From the NCBI GenBank assembly GCA_021397845.1, contig CM038040.1, positions 47,077,088 to 47,141,087 of the forward strand: 64,000 bases of DNA, read 5' to 3'. Every line of letters begins with the position of its first letter. Position 1 is the stretch's first letter. This DNA is from Areca catechu. Taxonomy: Eukaryota; Streptophyta; Magnoliopsida; Arecales; Arecaceae. Made by a program: the position numbers and the translations under genes. The notes beneath the pieces were generated by a model, which saw only the letters and a program-made list of their open reading frames with translations, was not told the DNA's origin and ran no database searches. Positions 31,784-45,152 of the stretch are shown here, piece after piece.

Positions 31784-33403
31784 CTGGGATCGGTGAACAA
31801 GTTCTCTAGTTGGCCGTCAGGGCTGGTAATACAACATGGTAGATATTTCTAATAAGTCAAATATATTTAATTTTTAAATTACTAAATGATTATATCTTAT
31901 TTATTTAATATAAGCTTGCTTTTACTTGTAGAAGTACTATCGATTCGAGCTTCTTAGGCTGAGAAGGTTGGCCATCCGATCTTCGAGAAGGTGGTCGCAT
32001 GTAGGTTTCCAAATGGGCTGCACAATCTCAAGCAGATCACCATAAAGTAGTCCAGTTCCCAGTCACCATCAAACTGGTGGACTTTCGTGGATTACTAAAT
32101 ATGGACGAACATATGGGAGGCCCTCTACAACCTGTAAAGTACTAAGGATCATTCCAGTAGGTGATAGAGGGCATGACAGAATCATACCATCCAATAAGAT
32201 CTGATAAAGCATACCGGTAGCTTTACTGGCATGCATGTGGTGGCCTACATATAGGTAATAATTCTATGCCTAATTATATTAATTTCAATTTAAATTATGA
32301 TATTATTATTAATTTTTATTATTATTTATTTATTGTATATATGGTAGTTGGGTCATGTTCCGAGGTAATTACAATAATGGGAGGTCACACACCGATCTAG
32401 AACTGGTGATTATTTAGATGATAGAGCCACAGAAAGGGTGAGTAGGAGCCGGGTCATAGAATTCGGCCATAGCTTCGACCTCTGATGGCTCTTATACTCT
32501 TCGATATCCTTATCTCAGGTCCTGATGATCTAGACATGGAGTGATGCACAAGTTGAGAATATTATAAGCTAGGAACCTAGCAACCTCAAATCTTCTATGA
32601 CTACATCCATGATACGGTCTTGAGCTTCTTCGGGACCTGTGTCTGCACGATTAGCTGATTTCATTATCATAGCCATCGTAGCAAATAAGCCTATTAATAA
32701 TTTTTTTTACTTATTTTATTTTTATATTAAAAATTATTAATAATAATTTATTTTTCTTCATTACAGGATGCCGAGATATCTAGCTCTTATCCATCAATTG
32801 CTAGAAAGGATATGCAGAGTAAGATGAAAAGGATGATAATGTTGAGGATCTCAAATGATTTTTTTTTATTTTGTTGATTTGTGTATTACTTTTTTTACTT
32901 ATAAAGTAGTATAAGTAAAATTACAAAATTTATACTTTTAAATATAATATAATTAAAATTTCTATTTATAATTATAGTTGTTAATTATTAATTTACTTTT
33001 AATATATTTTAACAACTATAAAGTTTTGTTATTAGAATTAAACTAAATATTTTAAAAAATAATACTATTTTTAAAAATTAAATAAATTTATTAGCGATAG
33101 CTATGGCAATAGGAATTGCCATCGCTAAAAATTTATTACCGATGGATTCTATTTTTAGCTACGGCATTTTTCTAGTTACTAATAATTTTTATTTAATTAT
33201 TTTTTAAAATATAAAAAATTTATTAGCGATGACAATTGCCATCACTAATAGCCATCTCTAATATTCATTATTAGCAATGGCTGGAAATGTCGTCGTTAAT
33301 AGTAGTTAGCTATGACATGGATTTATGTGATGGTTTATAGTGACGTCAAACCCGCTATTAATAATGGCGTGTAGCTATCACTAATAACCCCTTTTTTGTA
33401 GTG
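31784..33403. other. Right arm of the CACTA element
   Basis: Continues the CACTA sequence interrupted at 19523. 31930-32690 has coding-like composition with many stops and could be a decayed transposase or accessory ORF, but no motif is certain. 33085-33390 holds the subterminal TTAGCGATGGC-type repeats. Confidence 0.5.
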
Positions 33404-33479
33404 ATTGAATGATACTAATTCATGAAATAATATAATAATATAATAATATTAATTAGATAATAATAAAAGGAGTAATTTT

Positions 33480-33633
33480 GCTGTTTATATCAAGGTCTTA
33501 GAAGCTAGACTCCAATTATAACATTAAATATATAATGTTGTAATAATATTTTACATAATTAAATATAATGTAATAATATAATTATAATAGAGAACATACA
33601 ATATAATAAATAATATTGTAATAATATGGTAAT
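33480..33633. repeat. AT-rich dispersed repeat, right copy, left part
   Basis: Aligns to 15100-15240. It is interrupted by the insertion at 33634 and resumes at 35385, running to about 35940. Confidence 0.5.
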
Positions 33634-35379
33634 TGGTGCAGGATGGTGATGAAAAATTTTACATAAGATATTGAGTAATTAAAGTTAAGCAATAATCCTA
33701 AACATAATAGCAATATTCAAATATAAAGGAGTGATTAAGTGCACTAAAGAAGACTAATAAAGAGATAGTTAGTATCCCGCAATGCAAATCACATTCAACT
33801 AAAGAAAATAGACCTTCTTGATTGAGAAATCATCTGATTAGGACAAAACTCTATCAATATTTCAGACCTTAGAGGGAAGGAAGGGATTTTGTACCAATAA
33901 TGAACTCAAAAATTCCTTGTAATGGAAACACTCTTCAACACTCAAATTGATGACCGCATAAAAAGGCTATCTTTTCCTCGAATGTAGAAACTTCTTGCTA
34001 GTGGTTTAGAGGCAAAGAGAACACCATCCTTGACTGGAAGCACTTGAGGGATCCTACAAAACAAAGAACATGAGTGGACATGGAAGGGTTGGGAAGAGAT
34101 GATAATCCAGATGCATGAAGGAGTCTGTGTTCCACACATGAATGGGCACAGGCTTGCCAAAAAAAGACTTCGCTTAGGATATTACTCTTGTACGATGGAG
34201 AGGGATTGTATCCACTTTCTTCAGAGATGCCACAAGTGCCAACTGCATGCAAATTTGCCTGAATAATCAAAAAGCTGTATGAGAAGATTCATCCCATTTT
34301 AGCGAGAGGGAGGCAGTGAATCACCTGGGCTATGGATTTTTCGATTTTTTTATTCTCAAAAGAACATCATTCGGAAAAAAAAACTGCCGGTTTCTTAAGG
34401 CTTCAAACGAACGACTAGTCATTAAGAAACCTATGAAAGAAAAGTAAGGAACTCCTTTCATGAAAAAGTTTTGCCTGCGTGCAAACTACCTACCCCTTTT
34501 CAAAAGAAGGTCAATTTCAATCTCAACAAAGAAAGAACTAAAATGAAAGCAACATTGCTTGTTGTCCTATTACTCTTTCTTTTTGCAAAGCAAGAACAAC
34601 GGAGATAGGAAAGGGAAAGAAAAGGCTTGATGGCAATTTCTTGGATGTTAGAAGAGCCGGTTGGTGGAGACTTCTTGGAGCTAGAACAATGGTTGGGCCT
34701 CATGCCCTTCTCCCTCACGGAGTGGCAAACCAAAAAGATTAGAATGGAGGAAAAGAACTTCAAATTTCATTCATACATAACATGCTTGATTACAAGAGGA
34801 TTAGGGATATTTATAGACTTCCCTAGCCCTTTTAAATTCAAATTACAAGTTTAAAAAATGGAGTGAAAAGTGGAGGGATAAGTGAGATTTATGCATGAAG
34901 AGTGAAAAAATTAGTTGGGGAGTTACAATTAGAATTCAAGTTCAAAACTCTTGGATGCCCAAATGGAGGTGAGGTGGCATGGTGAGGTGGCATCATGATG
35001 TGGCATGGGAGGTGAGGTGGCTTCCCATCTTGGCATGGTGAGGTGGTGCTCCAACTTGTCAAGGTAGTTTGGGTGGTTTGCTCCATTCCATCTTGATGCT
35101 TCATGGTCTTGATCTTACCTAAATTGAACCCAACTTGTCTAATTACAAGACCTAAGTATTTACAAGATCAAATTGATCCCAACAAGACTAAATTAAGCCT
35201 AACAAAACTAAATTGAAATTGAAAGTGGAATGGACTCAACTCTAATTAAAGGACTCATGCTGAAATTAAAAATAAAGTTGAAGACAAAATTAAAGTTTGG
35301 TTTATTCACTTGTAATCCATGTGGAGCTTAGGTTGACCTGACTTGCTTGGAGCCTCTTCGTATCATGGTGCCCGTACCA
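33634..35379. mobile_element. Solo-LTR-like insertion, TG...CA with perfect 5-bp duplication
   Basis: The 1746-bp segment begins TGGTGCAGGATGG and ends CCCGTACCA. It is flanked by GTAAT on both sides (33629-33633 and 35380-35384). The undisturbed paralogue at about 15225-15240 reads through this point, confirming an insertion. No gag-pol sequence is inside, so a solo LTR or small non-autonomous LTR element is the best reading. Family and strand are unknown. GAGGTGGCATGG-type short repeats lie at 34965-35050. Confidence 0.65.
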
Positions 35380-35384
35380 GTAAT

Positions 35385-38200
35385 AACTATTATGATGTGT
35401 TATGCTATCAATAAAAAATTATTTATCATTTTGTAGTATAATAATATTTATTGTATTATGAATCGGATTATATTATGTTTTATTATATATTAGATTATAT
35501 TATTATCTTATACATATATATTCTTACAAAAGATAAATATATATAATCGGATTTGGATAGCTGGCATCCAAGCGGCAAATCTTAAATTCATTCCAAACTT
35601 GAATGAATTTTACTTTAAAATTTCAAATTTATCTCAAACTTTTAGATCCTTAGGATATTATTAGATAAGTCATATTAAAGTTCGGGATAGGTTGAGTATC
35701 CAAAAAATTTACTGAACTATCATTTCTGAACTTATCGTAACATTAGATGCATGATTGATCTATTAGATTTTCAGGTCCATATATTGTATTTTAACATAAT
35801 ATTTTTAATTTTTTAGATAGATTTTAAGAATTTATATTTAAATATAAAATATCTAGATTTATTATATAAGGATGAAAAATATTTTTAAAACTTAAAAATA
35901 AAATTCATTGTATTAATTGAATGAAAATAATTCATAAAAATGATTTTAATTTTTTTAGATTAATTTAGGATCTATATTAAAATTGTAACAATATTTAAAT
36001 TTATTATATATGGTCCAAAAAAAGATTTAAAGATTATCACAAATAACGTTGATAATTTGGATTATATAAAATTACAATATATATATATATATGTGTTAAA
36101 AAATTGATAATTAAAAAGTTAAATTTAAATTATGGATTATATTTATTGATTCATTTTAAGATTTAATATTTAATAATAAATAATCTATTTATGTTCTTGG
36201 ATTTGCTTAGATTTGTTGGCTAAACCAATTTAGTATTATCTTCGACTCGAAAAATTAATGACCAAAGTTAGATTAAAATATGAGATTCATTTATTTTTTC
36301 AAATTATATTTTAGTATATTATTAATTCGACAAGGAATTGGTTTAGAGTTAGATCGGTAATATCTCATGTATGGAATAATATTTTATTATATCCAATAAC
36401 TTATGTATATAAAAGATTAAATTATTTAATTAATTTTTAGGGGATAAATTTATTTGCAAGGTAGATTTAAAACCAATTGATATCTTCTATAGTTAGTTGT
36501 GTAAACTCTATTATAGGATTGTAGTAAAGATTTATATTTTATAGTGATACTCCTTGGCAAAATCAATACAGTAAAAATGATCAGCTTCTTGTACTATATT
36601 AAAGTTGCAATATATTTTTTTATACTATATTTTATTTACCAAAAGTAACTATTTTTATTTAAAAAATAATATTAATGTATCTATATTTTAAATATAATTT
36701 GAATAGTATTATTGGTGATAAAACTGATACAACGATCTTTATATTTTTTTAAAAATTAGCTCAATAACTAATTAGTATTTTTGTACTTAATTTTATAATT
36801 AATATATAACAAATTTAATCTTTTGGTTGTTATCAAAAATATTTTTATTAATAATTAGATATTTTAAATTATATTTGGTTCATAAAGTTTTAGTGAAAGC
36901 ATGTATAATTTCATAGTCACCAACATATTTTTAAAAAATGAATCTTTGCTTAATAATTTATAAAATGTCTAACTTCAAACTTTTCCATCTCAAATCTAAC
37001 AAAAAATCTATCATTTCAAATTTTAACAAACAGATTATATCAAACTTTTTCAAGAAATATCTCTTAAAAAATTTCGAGCATAACATGATAACATATTTTT
37101 AATTATTAAAATTACCTCTTTCCTTTTTTTCATATAAAAAAAATTTAATCTCAAATATTATTGATTATTTTTTTATTATTTTAAATTTTATTTTATTATA
37201 GAACACAATTAAATAATATTTTAATAAAATTTTTTGGCATTCGTTTTTCCGGTTTAAATGAAAGATTATGATAATCAAGATTAACATGGATATAAATTAA
37301 TTAATTAATAAAAAAATATTATATTATATGTTGTATATAAATTTATATATTGATAAAATATTTTAAATTTTTATTTAAACTGAATCCCGCTTCGAAGCAT
37401 GGGTTATACACGAGTGTACCCATGAAATGTAGCTTCTATCCTCTCGCTCAATTGCAATCATTTCTTTTATTTATTATTTATTTTTATGATGAAAAAAGGA
37501 GTGAAGGGGGGCGACACCTTTATTCTTCTGGACGTAACGATAAGGGCATGGGCTACCACCTTGGTGGTATTCCTCCTCCGTTCTTCGTCTCTTCTTTTTA
37601 ATATAAGTTGGGTGGCTGCTTTGGCCCACCCTTGAAAAAAAAAAAAAAAAAAAAAAAAAAAAGCCTTGATAACGCCTCCCAACCGGATCATTGTCTTTGC
37701 CATAATTTGCGTCTCCATAACATCTTGTCACCATTAGTATCGAAATGGTTAGGAAAAATCTTTGTTAACAATAAAAAAATAGTACTGCAACGGCTCTCTT
37801 GCCATCATTAGCATCATTAATCAGGAACAATCTTTTGTTAACAATAAAAAAATAGCTCGACAATCTTTCGTCAACAGCGAAACTTTTCTTGATGAGTTTA
37901 CCCTCCAATGCTTCCACTTGTTCGAAGCTGCGATCCATTTGGCTTTCAAGCAAACACGTAACCGACGAAACTATTCGGATTAAACTGCAGCTAGTTCATG
38001 CTCAAAAAAAAAAAAAAAAAAAAAAAACTTCTTTTCTAACAACCCAATTTACTAAAAATAATTCTTTATTTCCTTGAAGTTAAAAAAAAAAAGAGAAAAG
38101 AAAATATCTTTTACAGAACAGAACCATAATAAACACACACCATTCAACTTAGTTTATTCTCGCATACAAAACATTAACACATCAAAGAACACGATTAAAT
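35385..38200. other. AT-rich intergenic DNA, remainder of dispersed repeat, small retroposon traces
   Basis: 35385-35940 is the right copy of the 15.1-15.77 kb repeat and holds the CACTA empty site at 35916. A 27-bp poly(A) at 37635-37662 follows a GC-richer 37490-37630 segment that may be a small retroposon. 37740-37860 is a tandem pair of about 62 bp around TTGTTAACAATAAAAAAATAG, related to 1140-1200. Another A-run lies at 38004-38027. No gene supported. Confidence 0.45.
38145..38160 (-). terminator. Possible polyadenylation signal of the peroxidase
   Basis: GAATAAACTAAG on the minus strand, about 75 bp after the stop codon. Another AATAAA overlaps 38217-38223, right behind the stop. Plant poly(A) signals are loose, so this is only a candidate. 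Confidence 0.3.
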
Positions 38201-38226
38201 AGAATCTGCCCTGATATTATTTTATT

Positions 38227-39586
38227 CTAACTATTCACAACAGCGCAATTCTTCCTGATCTCGCCAGTCGTTCCGGTCTTGACCTCGATCCTGCCCATCT
38301 TCTCCATGGACAGAGCGAATTCTTGGAAGAATACTTCAGGAGGGCTATCAACAAGGTTCATGATGGACGACTTGGTGGCAGCATTAGTTATCAGAGCTGC
38401 ATCAGATTGGAAGAGACCTCTTCTCTTGAGTACATTCTTATAGTAACCAAGATCGAACGTTCTAAAACTTCCTGGATCCATTTCGACGAAGGTTACATTG
38501 TCGCTAAGGGACTTGCACGCCTTCTTTAAATTTTCAGCATAGAATCTGTCCAGAGAAGGGTCCTGACCGCCTTTTCCCGTGAAGTTGTAGAGACGACTGC
38601 TGAAGGATGAGCAGTGGCCAATTCCAATCGTGTGAGCTCCTGATACGGTGGAAGAAATGTTAGTCTCCGCTTTCTCTTCGTAACAAGGAGAAAATTTTCA
38701 TATAATTCATTATTAAATATCAAATTTGTCAAACCACCTTAAGATCCTATGCTTAATTTAAGTTCAATATGCTATAGAAAAGAAAACATGCATGCATCAA
38801 AGTTTACCGGATAACAAAAATAGATCCGTCACATCGAGCCCTTTGTTAGCAAAGGATGTTACAAGCGAGCTAAAATTAAATGTAGGGGCTGGAATGTTGT
38901 TCAGAGCTTCCGTGGAGTTGGAGATCAACCCATCCCTGCGCCCTGTTGGAACTCTCCAAAAGGGTCCTCCCTGTTGCAAGAGAGAGAGAGAGAGGAAAAT
39001 CAAGTCATGCACCAAAAACCAAAAAAAATAAATCTTTCAAACTCGAGTCTGAAACTAGTAATCGTTGAGTATATCTGGGCTACTTACTATGACTCCCACC
39101 GCATCCCTTGCAACTAATGCAACGATATCTGCGCATGAAACGACACCTGGGCATTCCTTCTCTACCAAACTCTTCGCACTGTCAATGAAACCGAACCCAC
39201 GAAGGGTCAAGTTCGGAGTTGCCGCTTTCTCGGATTGGTTGTTGCTGGTGGAATTAATGAGCACGGAACCATCACAACCCTGAAAATTTATTGATGAACA
39301 CGATTCATTGTTTTGGTATATATCAGAACAAAGTAGGCGGTGATGGTTTATATAATAATGGAAGGAATATGATGCATACCCTCACAAAGCAGTCATGGAA
39401 GTGCATTCTAAGAAGAGGTGATGCCAAAGTTGGTGCATTCGGGATGTGCTTCTTGACAAAGTCCGAGATGATCTTCTCTGCCCTTGGACAGCTCTTATCA
39501 TAGAAGCCTAATTGCAGATCAGCTTTCACACAACACGACAAACCCAAGAGTAACCAAACAATGAAACCCATAAGTCTCATCCTCAT
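38227..39586 (-). CDS. Class III secretory peroxidase, four exons, intact (324 aa)
   Basis: Heme peroxidase of the plant cell wall/apoplast, using H2O2 to oxidise phenolics. Exons on the minus strand: 39586-39380 (69 codons), 39279-39088 (64), 38970-38808 (54 plus one base) and 38639-38227. All introns are GT-AG and frames join exactly (phases 0, 0, 1). A signal peptide (MRMRLMGFIVWLLLGL, cleavage near CCVKA|DLQL) is followed by SCPRAEKI, the distal heme site LLRMHFHDCFVRGCDGS with Arg60/His64, VSCADIVALVARDAV, and the proximal heme-ligand site LSGAHTIGIGHC. FDLGYYKN and a C-terminal EIRKNCAVVNS complete it. The eight family Cys appear present. A three-intron layout at these positions is the commonest for the family. 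The ATG at 39580 is an alternative start two codons in. The individual orthologue is not identified. Confidence 0.95.
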
Positions 39587-39764
39587 CTTTGCTAACCAAA
39601 ATACAGTCCACAAGCCTAATGCACAGACTCTTGAAACTTCTGAAGCATACAATCAACCGAACTCCAAGACATGGAGCCAGATTTATAGCCCTTCTCCGAC
39701 TCCTCGATCCCCTGTCCACTAATGTTCTGAAGCTTCTTCACCAGAGGCGACAGCCATGTGCTGC

Positions 39765-39785
39765 CTTCTCTCTTTTATATTTGTA
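39765..39785 (-). promoter_or_regulatory. TATA box of the peroxidase gene
   Basis: On the minus strand TATAAAAG occupies 39772-39779, within AATATAAAAGAGAG. It lies about 190 bp upstream of the start codon, giving a 5' UTR of roughly 150-160 bp without an upstream ATG-led long ORF. Confidence 0.6.
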
Positions 39786-42700
39786 TTATTTATGGGGATG
39801 ATGGTAATGGGATTTGTTAGACCGGTTATGCATAGGACAAGCTAGAGAAGGTTTGAATTATGGTAGGCTCGGGGTTAGGTAGGTCTCTTCCTAATAAAAA
39901 GGCATCAAATGTTATCACAATTTCACCAACTCCCTTTTGGAGGAGCAATGATGCATCTCTTTAGGGCATATGCTGGCTTTTTAGCCTTTATTCTCATGAC
40001 TCATGAGGCTCTCACCCTTCCTTGGCACTTAAAGCAAGAATAAATAGTACCTTTGGAACTAGGCTGGTTTGCTATTGTTTCTTATTTGTCCACATGTGGT
40101 ACCCATCCACTAATGGATGAACAAGCCTTATTGCATAAATATATCATTTTATAGATAAAAACATGGTCCCTAAGATGTCTGATTCCCTTCACATCACTGT
40201 TGCCAACTGTATTCATTTGACTAAATTATGTGCATGCGTCTTTCAATATTTCATGAATCAATCGTGTGGTTGCATCGTTTCGAAGAAAGAGATCGATAAA
40301 TGTATAAAACTAAAGGCGCCCTGGCTTGTCGGCAACTCAAAGATTGAAAAAGAGGGGCGAAAAAAAGAAGAAGAAAAGAAAGATGCATTCCAAATCTTGA
40401 TGATGTTGTTTTGTTATATATGATTACTAACGACAGCTATATAAATTACTTCAATAATTTGTTGCTCTTTCCATCAATAATTAGTTTTTACTCTTACTCA
40501 CCGTAATTTTCATCTTATTTAATATTGACCAGAGGTTGCGCAATATAGATTCGAGTATGCCATGTTTCAATAATTGTGGATAGAAGTCAAGAACACGCAT
40601 AAGTTGTTGATATTTAAGAATAAATACTGAAATAACTAAATATGGAGAGATGTTAATTAGACTTATGTACTGTAAAACAAATAAGTTTAATTAAGTACTG
40701 GTCAATAACTTGATTATCCGTTCTAACGTTATTATTGAATCTGAGCCTATGGAGCATTTTAATTTGGTCCGGTAAACATGGCCGATTCCTTGGTATTTGC
40801 ACAAGATTTTTGTGGATAAAATGGAACTCTAGCAGTAAAATATGCAAATTTACACGCTTCATGTGTTTAAGAAACTTCATCAAGATATGGTAAACTGATT
40901 AGCAAATACTGTATGTCTTGAATTAACCACGCTGCAACCTACAAATCTACTTGGCAATGTTTTTTTTCTTTTCCCTGTTATTATTGATCAAATCCTCATT
41001 AAGAATATAATGATGCATACGTAAAATGAAAATCTTAGAAGATTCCGATAAAAGAGATGCTTCGATTTGTGTTAAAGGTTGTAAGAAATATTGAAAAAAC
41101 TTTTACGTAACATAAATAGAGGTTGTGAGTAAAATATGAATAAACTTGAAATAATATCATTGAAAGTTCTAGATAGAAATCTTTGGTACATGAGGATCCA
41201 TGAAACCGGCTCCAAATAGTTGGAACAAGGCTGGATGGTCGTAGTTATGACATTAATCAAATACTTCCAATTGCTTTCAAGGCATGCATGCAACATATGA
41301 GTTGCCCAGCACAGGTAGGATGATATTTTATGCACATACGTTGAACTCTGCTTTGAATTTCTGTAAAAAAAGAAGAAGAAGAAGAAGAAAGATTATAATA
41401 TTAACAATATTATCTATCTTTTAAATTTCATTACTTATCGAAGAAAACTATTTTATTATTCCACGATCAGCAACCACCAAAACATATTCTGTTCTAAGGT
41501 TAAATGACCAAGTTATTATCTTGACATCATTCACCATATTTTTATGCTCTAATTTTTCAGTTCAATCTTGTTGCCAGATAAATAGAGGTAGGAATGCCGA
41601 ACAGAGCCATATGAAGCTCGGGTTGCATTTTATTTCAATTCACAACAGGTTACATCATTTTAAATCCCATCTTTTTCGTCCTTCATACGATTCCCATTTC
41701 TTCAATCTTCATTAACCGATCCAAATCCCAAAAATATTCAATAGAGCTCGGTACTGAATTGATATCTGATATTATGACAACCTAGCTTAACCCAGGGTCA
41801 AAATCAAGTGTGACAGGAATCGGACAAGGAGCGGAGTATCCAAGCCATCATGTAGAAGATGCGCGCAAGCAGAGCAGACCAGTGAAGTAGATCAAACCTC
41901 TATCTTGGAAGCAAGATTTATGTCGGATTCCGCTGATGTTTAGATCTCCATTGGTTGGTCATCATTTCTTTAATCTTCATTTTGCTTCTTAGAGTCCACT
42001 TCCGTTTGAAATTGTAACGCATCCCCTGTTTTCTTGCGCAAATTTTTCAATATATGGACCTACATTTGGTCCATGGATCCAGGAGCACAACACTTTTAAG
42101 GGGAACCATGCCTTGATTGCAATCTTTGGTGGAATAAAACAAAACCAGAAGGAGAATGAGGAACAGTTGGACATCTTTTCAACTATTTAATGTCACCTTG
42201 GAGATTTAGGTCAGCACCATCCATGTGCAACTCTTGGACGGTGGTGACCAAGCCATGAGCATGGCTGCTGCATGCGTTATGGCTGTCATCACTTAGAAAA
42301 AGTAGGGGGTGGGGGGAAATGTGAATTATTTTACCATGTAGCCTCCAAATTCAATTATTAGGAGGACCACAAATTGATGGGCCTCCCCATGCAGCAGCAA
42401 CAACATTAGTTATCACTTCAAATATGTAATATAATTTATGTAAGCGAGGTTTTGAGTTGTTGCATGAATATAATTACGCATGGAGTTTAGAATGCAAAGA
42501 CTACGATGGGATTCCTTACACATATACAAGTTTTGGATGGTCAACCAGATCGATCCATTACTAATTGAGCGTATTTTGTCTATTAGTAACATGAAATATA
42601 TAATATTAAGGTGTAGCAGATTTTTCATTTCCACCATGAAAGCAATGCAAAAGCTAACTGACTTGCACTTCCAATGATGGGAGAATCAAGAATCAAGCTT

Positions 42701-44171
42701 CCCAATTTTTTTCCCCCTTCCTTTTCTTACCGAAAAGATGGTTCAGCTACACCTTTCATTTTTATTTATTTATTTTTTGATGAAAGTTCAGCTATAAACT
42801 TCATCGAGTCAATAAACTAAAAAGAAGTACAGCACATCAGGGACTTGCCAACTTATAACAAAAAGAAAGAGCTCAAGATAAGGAAAGATAAGAGAAAACA
42901 GAGGGCCCATGATAGGACAGAGAGAGTTGCTCTGCTTCCATTGCAAGGCTTTGCTTTTTTTCTCTCGTTCTTTCGACCCTAAATTTGAGATTGAGACAAA
43001 TTAGTGTCAATCAGAGAGAGAGAGAGAGACCAAATGTAGCTCCAGAAACTCTCTGCTTCTCTCTTTTTCGCTATGAAAAATATCCACCGAATGAAGAAGT
43101 ATTGACTTGGGAATCCAACATCCATCCCTTCGAGTCGATGCAAATTATGTTCGGGGATTTTACGTGAAGGATGTAAAGACTTTAATCTCGTAGTTTTTTT
43201 TTTTTTTTTTTTTTTTTTTTTATTAACAAAAGAATAGAAAGATAAATTTAATGCAGTTATCTTTGTAGGTTCTTATCTTGTCAGATGATATTCGGTTTGA
43301 GACGTTCAGAATCTTTATTTTAGTTGATGAGAATCTCGATATAATATCACTAAGAGATGTTAATATGTAATTAGTTGGCTCGAAAAAAATAATAATAAAT
43401 TATAAACTTTCTCTGATTGGACTGGTAACGTATTATTACAAAGCAGCTGGCAAAGGCCAATTTTTCCTCCGAACCGGTACTACGGAGTGAGGTAAGGTTA
43501 GTGGCTTGGGTCTTTTCAAAAACTCCTCCGGTGCCCTACTTTTTGTCCCGGCTGCAGGGGATCTGAGCATCTTTCTCCGCTAACAGCTTTTGTAAGCCTC
43601 CGAAGAACCTAATCTAAAATAATAAAATAGTGAAAGATTATATTGCTGTATATTTATAATTATTTATTAAAAATGTAAGAACATATATTTTGATTAATGC
43701 TTTGATTATATTAGGATGTTTTAGTACCCAAATTATGTGTTTCCGTCTTTTTGTTGGATTCAAAATTTTAAATAACATCGACCAGCACATTTTTAAGGGC
43801 AGCTAATTTGGTTTTTTATAAGATAATTTTTAAAATACAGAAATAATGTAAAGTGAAAAAGAGTGCAAATATAGAGTTTGAACATTCTTTATCATATAGC
43901 TAAACATCTATTATCAGAAAAGATGGCTTATAATCTTTTAATATATATATATATATATCATTTAGTTGTACATCCAAATGCACTCGAATTCTGTTGATTG
44001 GACCATGACCCCTCGTAAAGTTGAATTTTTTTTTTTATTTATAGTACGTTCAATAAATTCTATTTTTGGGAGGTATAGCAACATCTTGCTCTCTTCTAAT
44101 TAAGAATTGAATAAATGATATGTCTGATAAATGGAGCAAATTATAAGGACGTGGATAGAGAACAGGCGAAG

Positions 44172-44173
<2 letters not shown>

Positions 44174-44221
<48 letters not shown>
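44174..44221. repeat. (AT)n microsatellite
   Basis: Uninterrupted AT dinucleotides, about 47 bp. Confidence 0.95.
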
Positions 44222-44223
<2 letters not shown>

Positions 44224-45081
44224 CTTGTTTCAGTTTTTTTGAAAATAAATTATTTTTTGCAAAATGCTTCACAATTGTTATGTTGCTGGACTGGAATCTT
44301 CATATATCATATAATCCAAGATTTAAAGAAAGTTGCAACTTCAAATTTATGAAAATCTAGTCCTCATATAAAACATGGATCCCAGCATAGTAAAAGAAAA
44401 GGACCAAATAAAAAATGGTGGAAAAAAGAAACCATTCTTGGAATATGTAAAGGAAAAAAAAAAGGAAAGTGAAAGTTTCATAGGAAACCCAGAAGGTAGA
44501 AGAAGAAAGTTTGGCCAAAATTCAGGGAAGAACGTGGAGAAGTGGGTCACGGGTGGCTACCAAAGTATTTAGAAAAAAATGTGGAGCGTTTAAATCGATC
44601 ACGTCATTGCTCCCTCATGCATCGTTTCCATCCATCCCTTTCTTTCCCCCACTTTCTTCATAGACGTTGCTGGTGATATGACTGGAGGGCGAATCCTGGT
44701 CCACGATGAGTTGATGTCACGCCAACCATGCGGGATGGGGAACGTTGCGATCCCTCGGGCGCCATGAATTGAATTAATTAAAAGAAAAGTTGAGTTAGAA
44801 AGAAGGTTGAGGGGATAAGAATAATTCCCAATTATGAGGCTCAGAATGAGATCCGATGGCCATTGCATTCCAGTCCAAGCTTTTCATCATCAATCATCAA
44901 GTGATGGAGCCTATCTTTGGACAAACAAAGGGAAAGGGAATCTTGCACGGTGCCACGGTTTACTGTTGGGTGGAAGGAGAAATTATGTCTGCACTAAATG
45001 TATTATATCATCGTGTATACCGTCAATCATAGCCGATCATTTTTATAGATTTTATTTTTCAAGCATTCATCTCAACGCATC

Positions 45082-45083
<2 letters not shown>

Positions 45084-45150
<67 letters not shown>
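45084..45150. repeat. (AT)n microsatellite, 67 bp
   Basis: Uninterrupted AT dinucleotides. A second short AT run follows at 45208-45232. Confidence 0.95.

Positions 45151-45152
<2 letters not shown>

Larger units (their letters stand above)
15767..33403. mobile_element. CACTA (En/Spm-type) transposon, host of a nested retrotransposon
   Basis: The left end CACTACAAGAAAA (15767) pairs with the right end CTTTTTTGTAGTG (33391-33403), which reads CACTACAAAAAAG on the minus strand. Both are flanked by ATT (15764-15766 and 33404-33406), the 3-bp duplication expected of CACTA elements. Both subterminal regions (15790-16120 and 33085-33390) are packed with degenerate TTAGCGATGGC/GCCATCGCTAA motifs in both orientations, as in the transposase-binding regions of this superfamily. 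Excluding the 12.26-kb Tat insertion, the element is about 5.4 kb. No intact TNPA/TNPD-like transposase is visible, so it is probably non-autonomous or decayed. Confidence 0.85.

Noticed and set aside
41989..42174. Minus-strand 61-codon ORF (PPKIAIKAWFPLKVLCSW)
   Set aside because: Briefly looked like a retroelement fragment, but no conserved block could be assigned and the flanks are non-coding.
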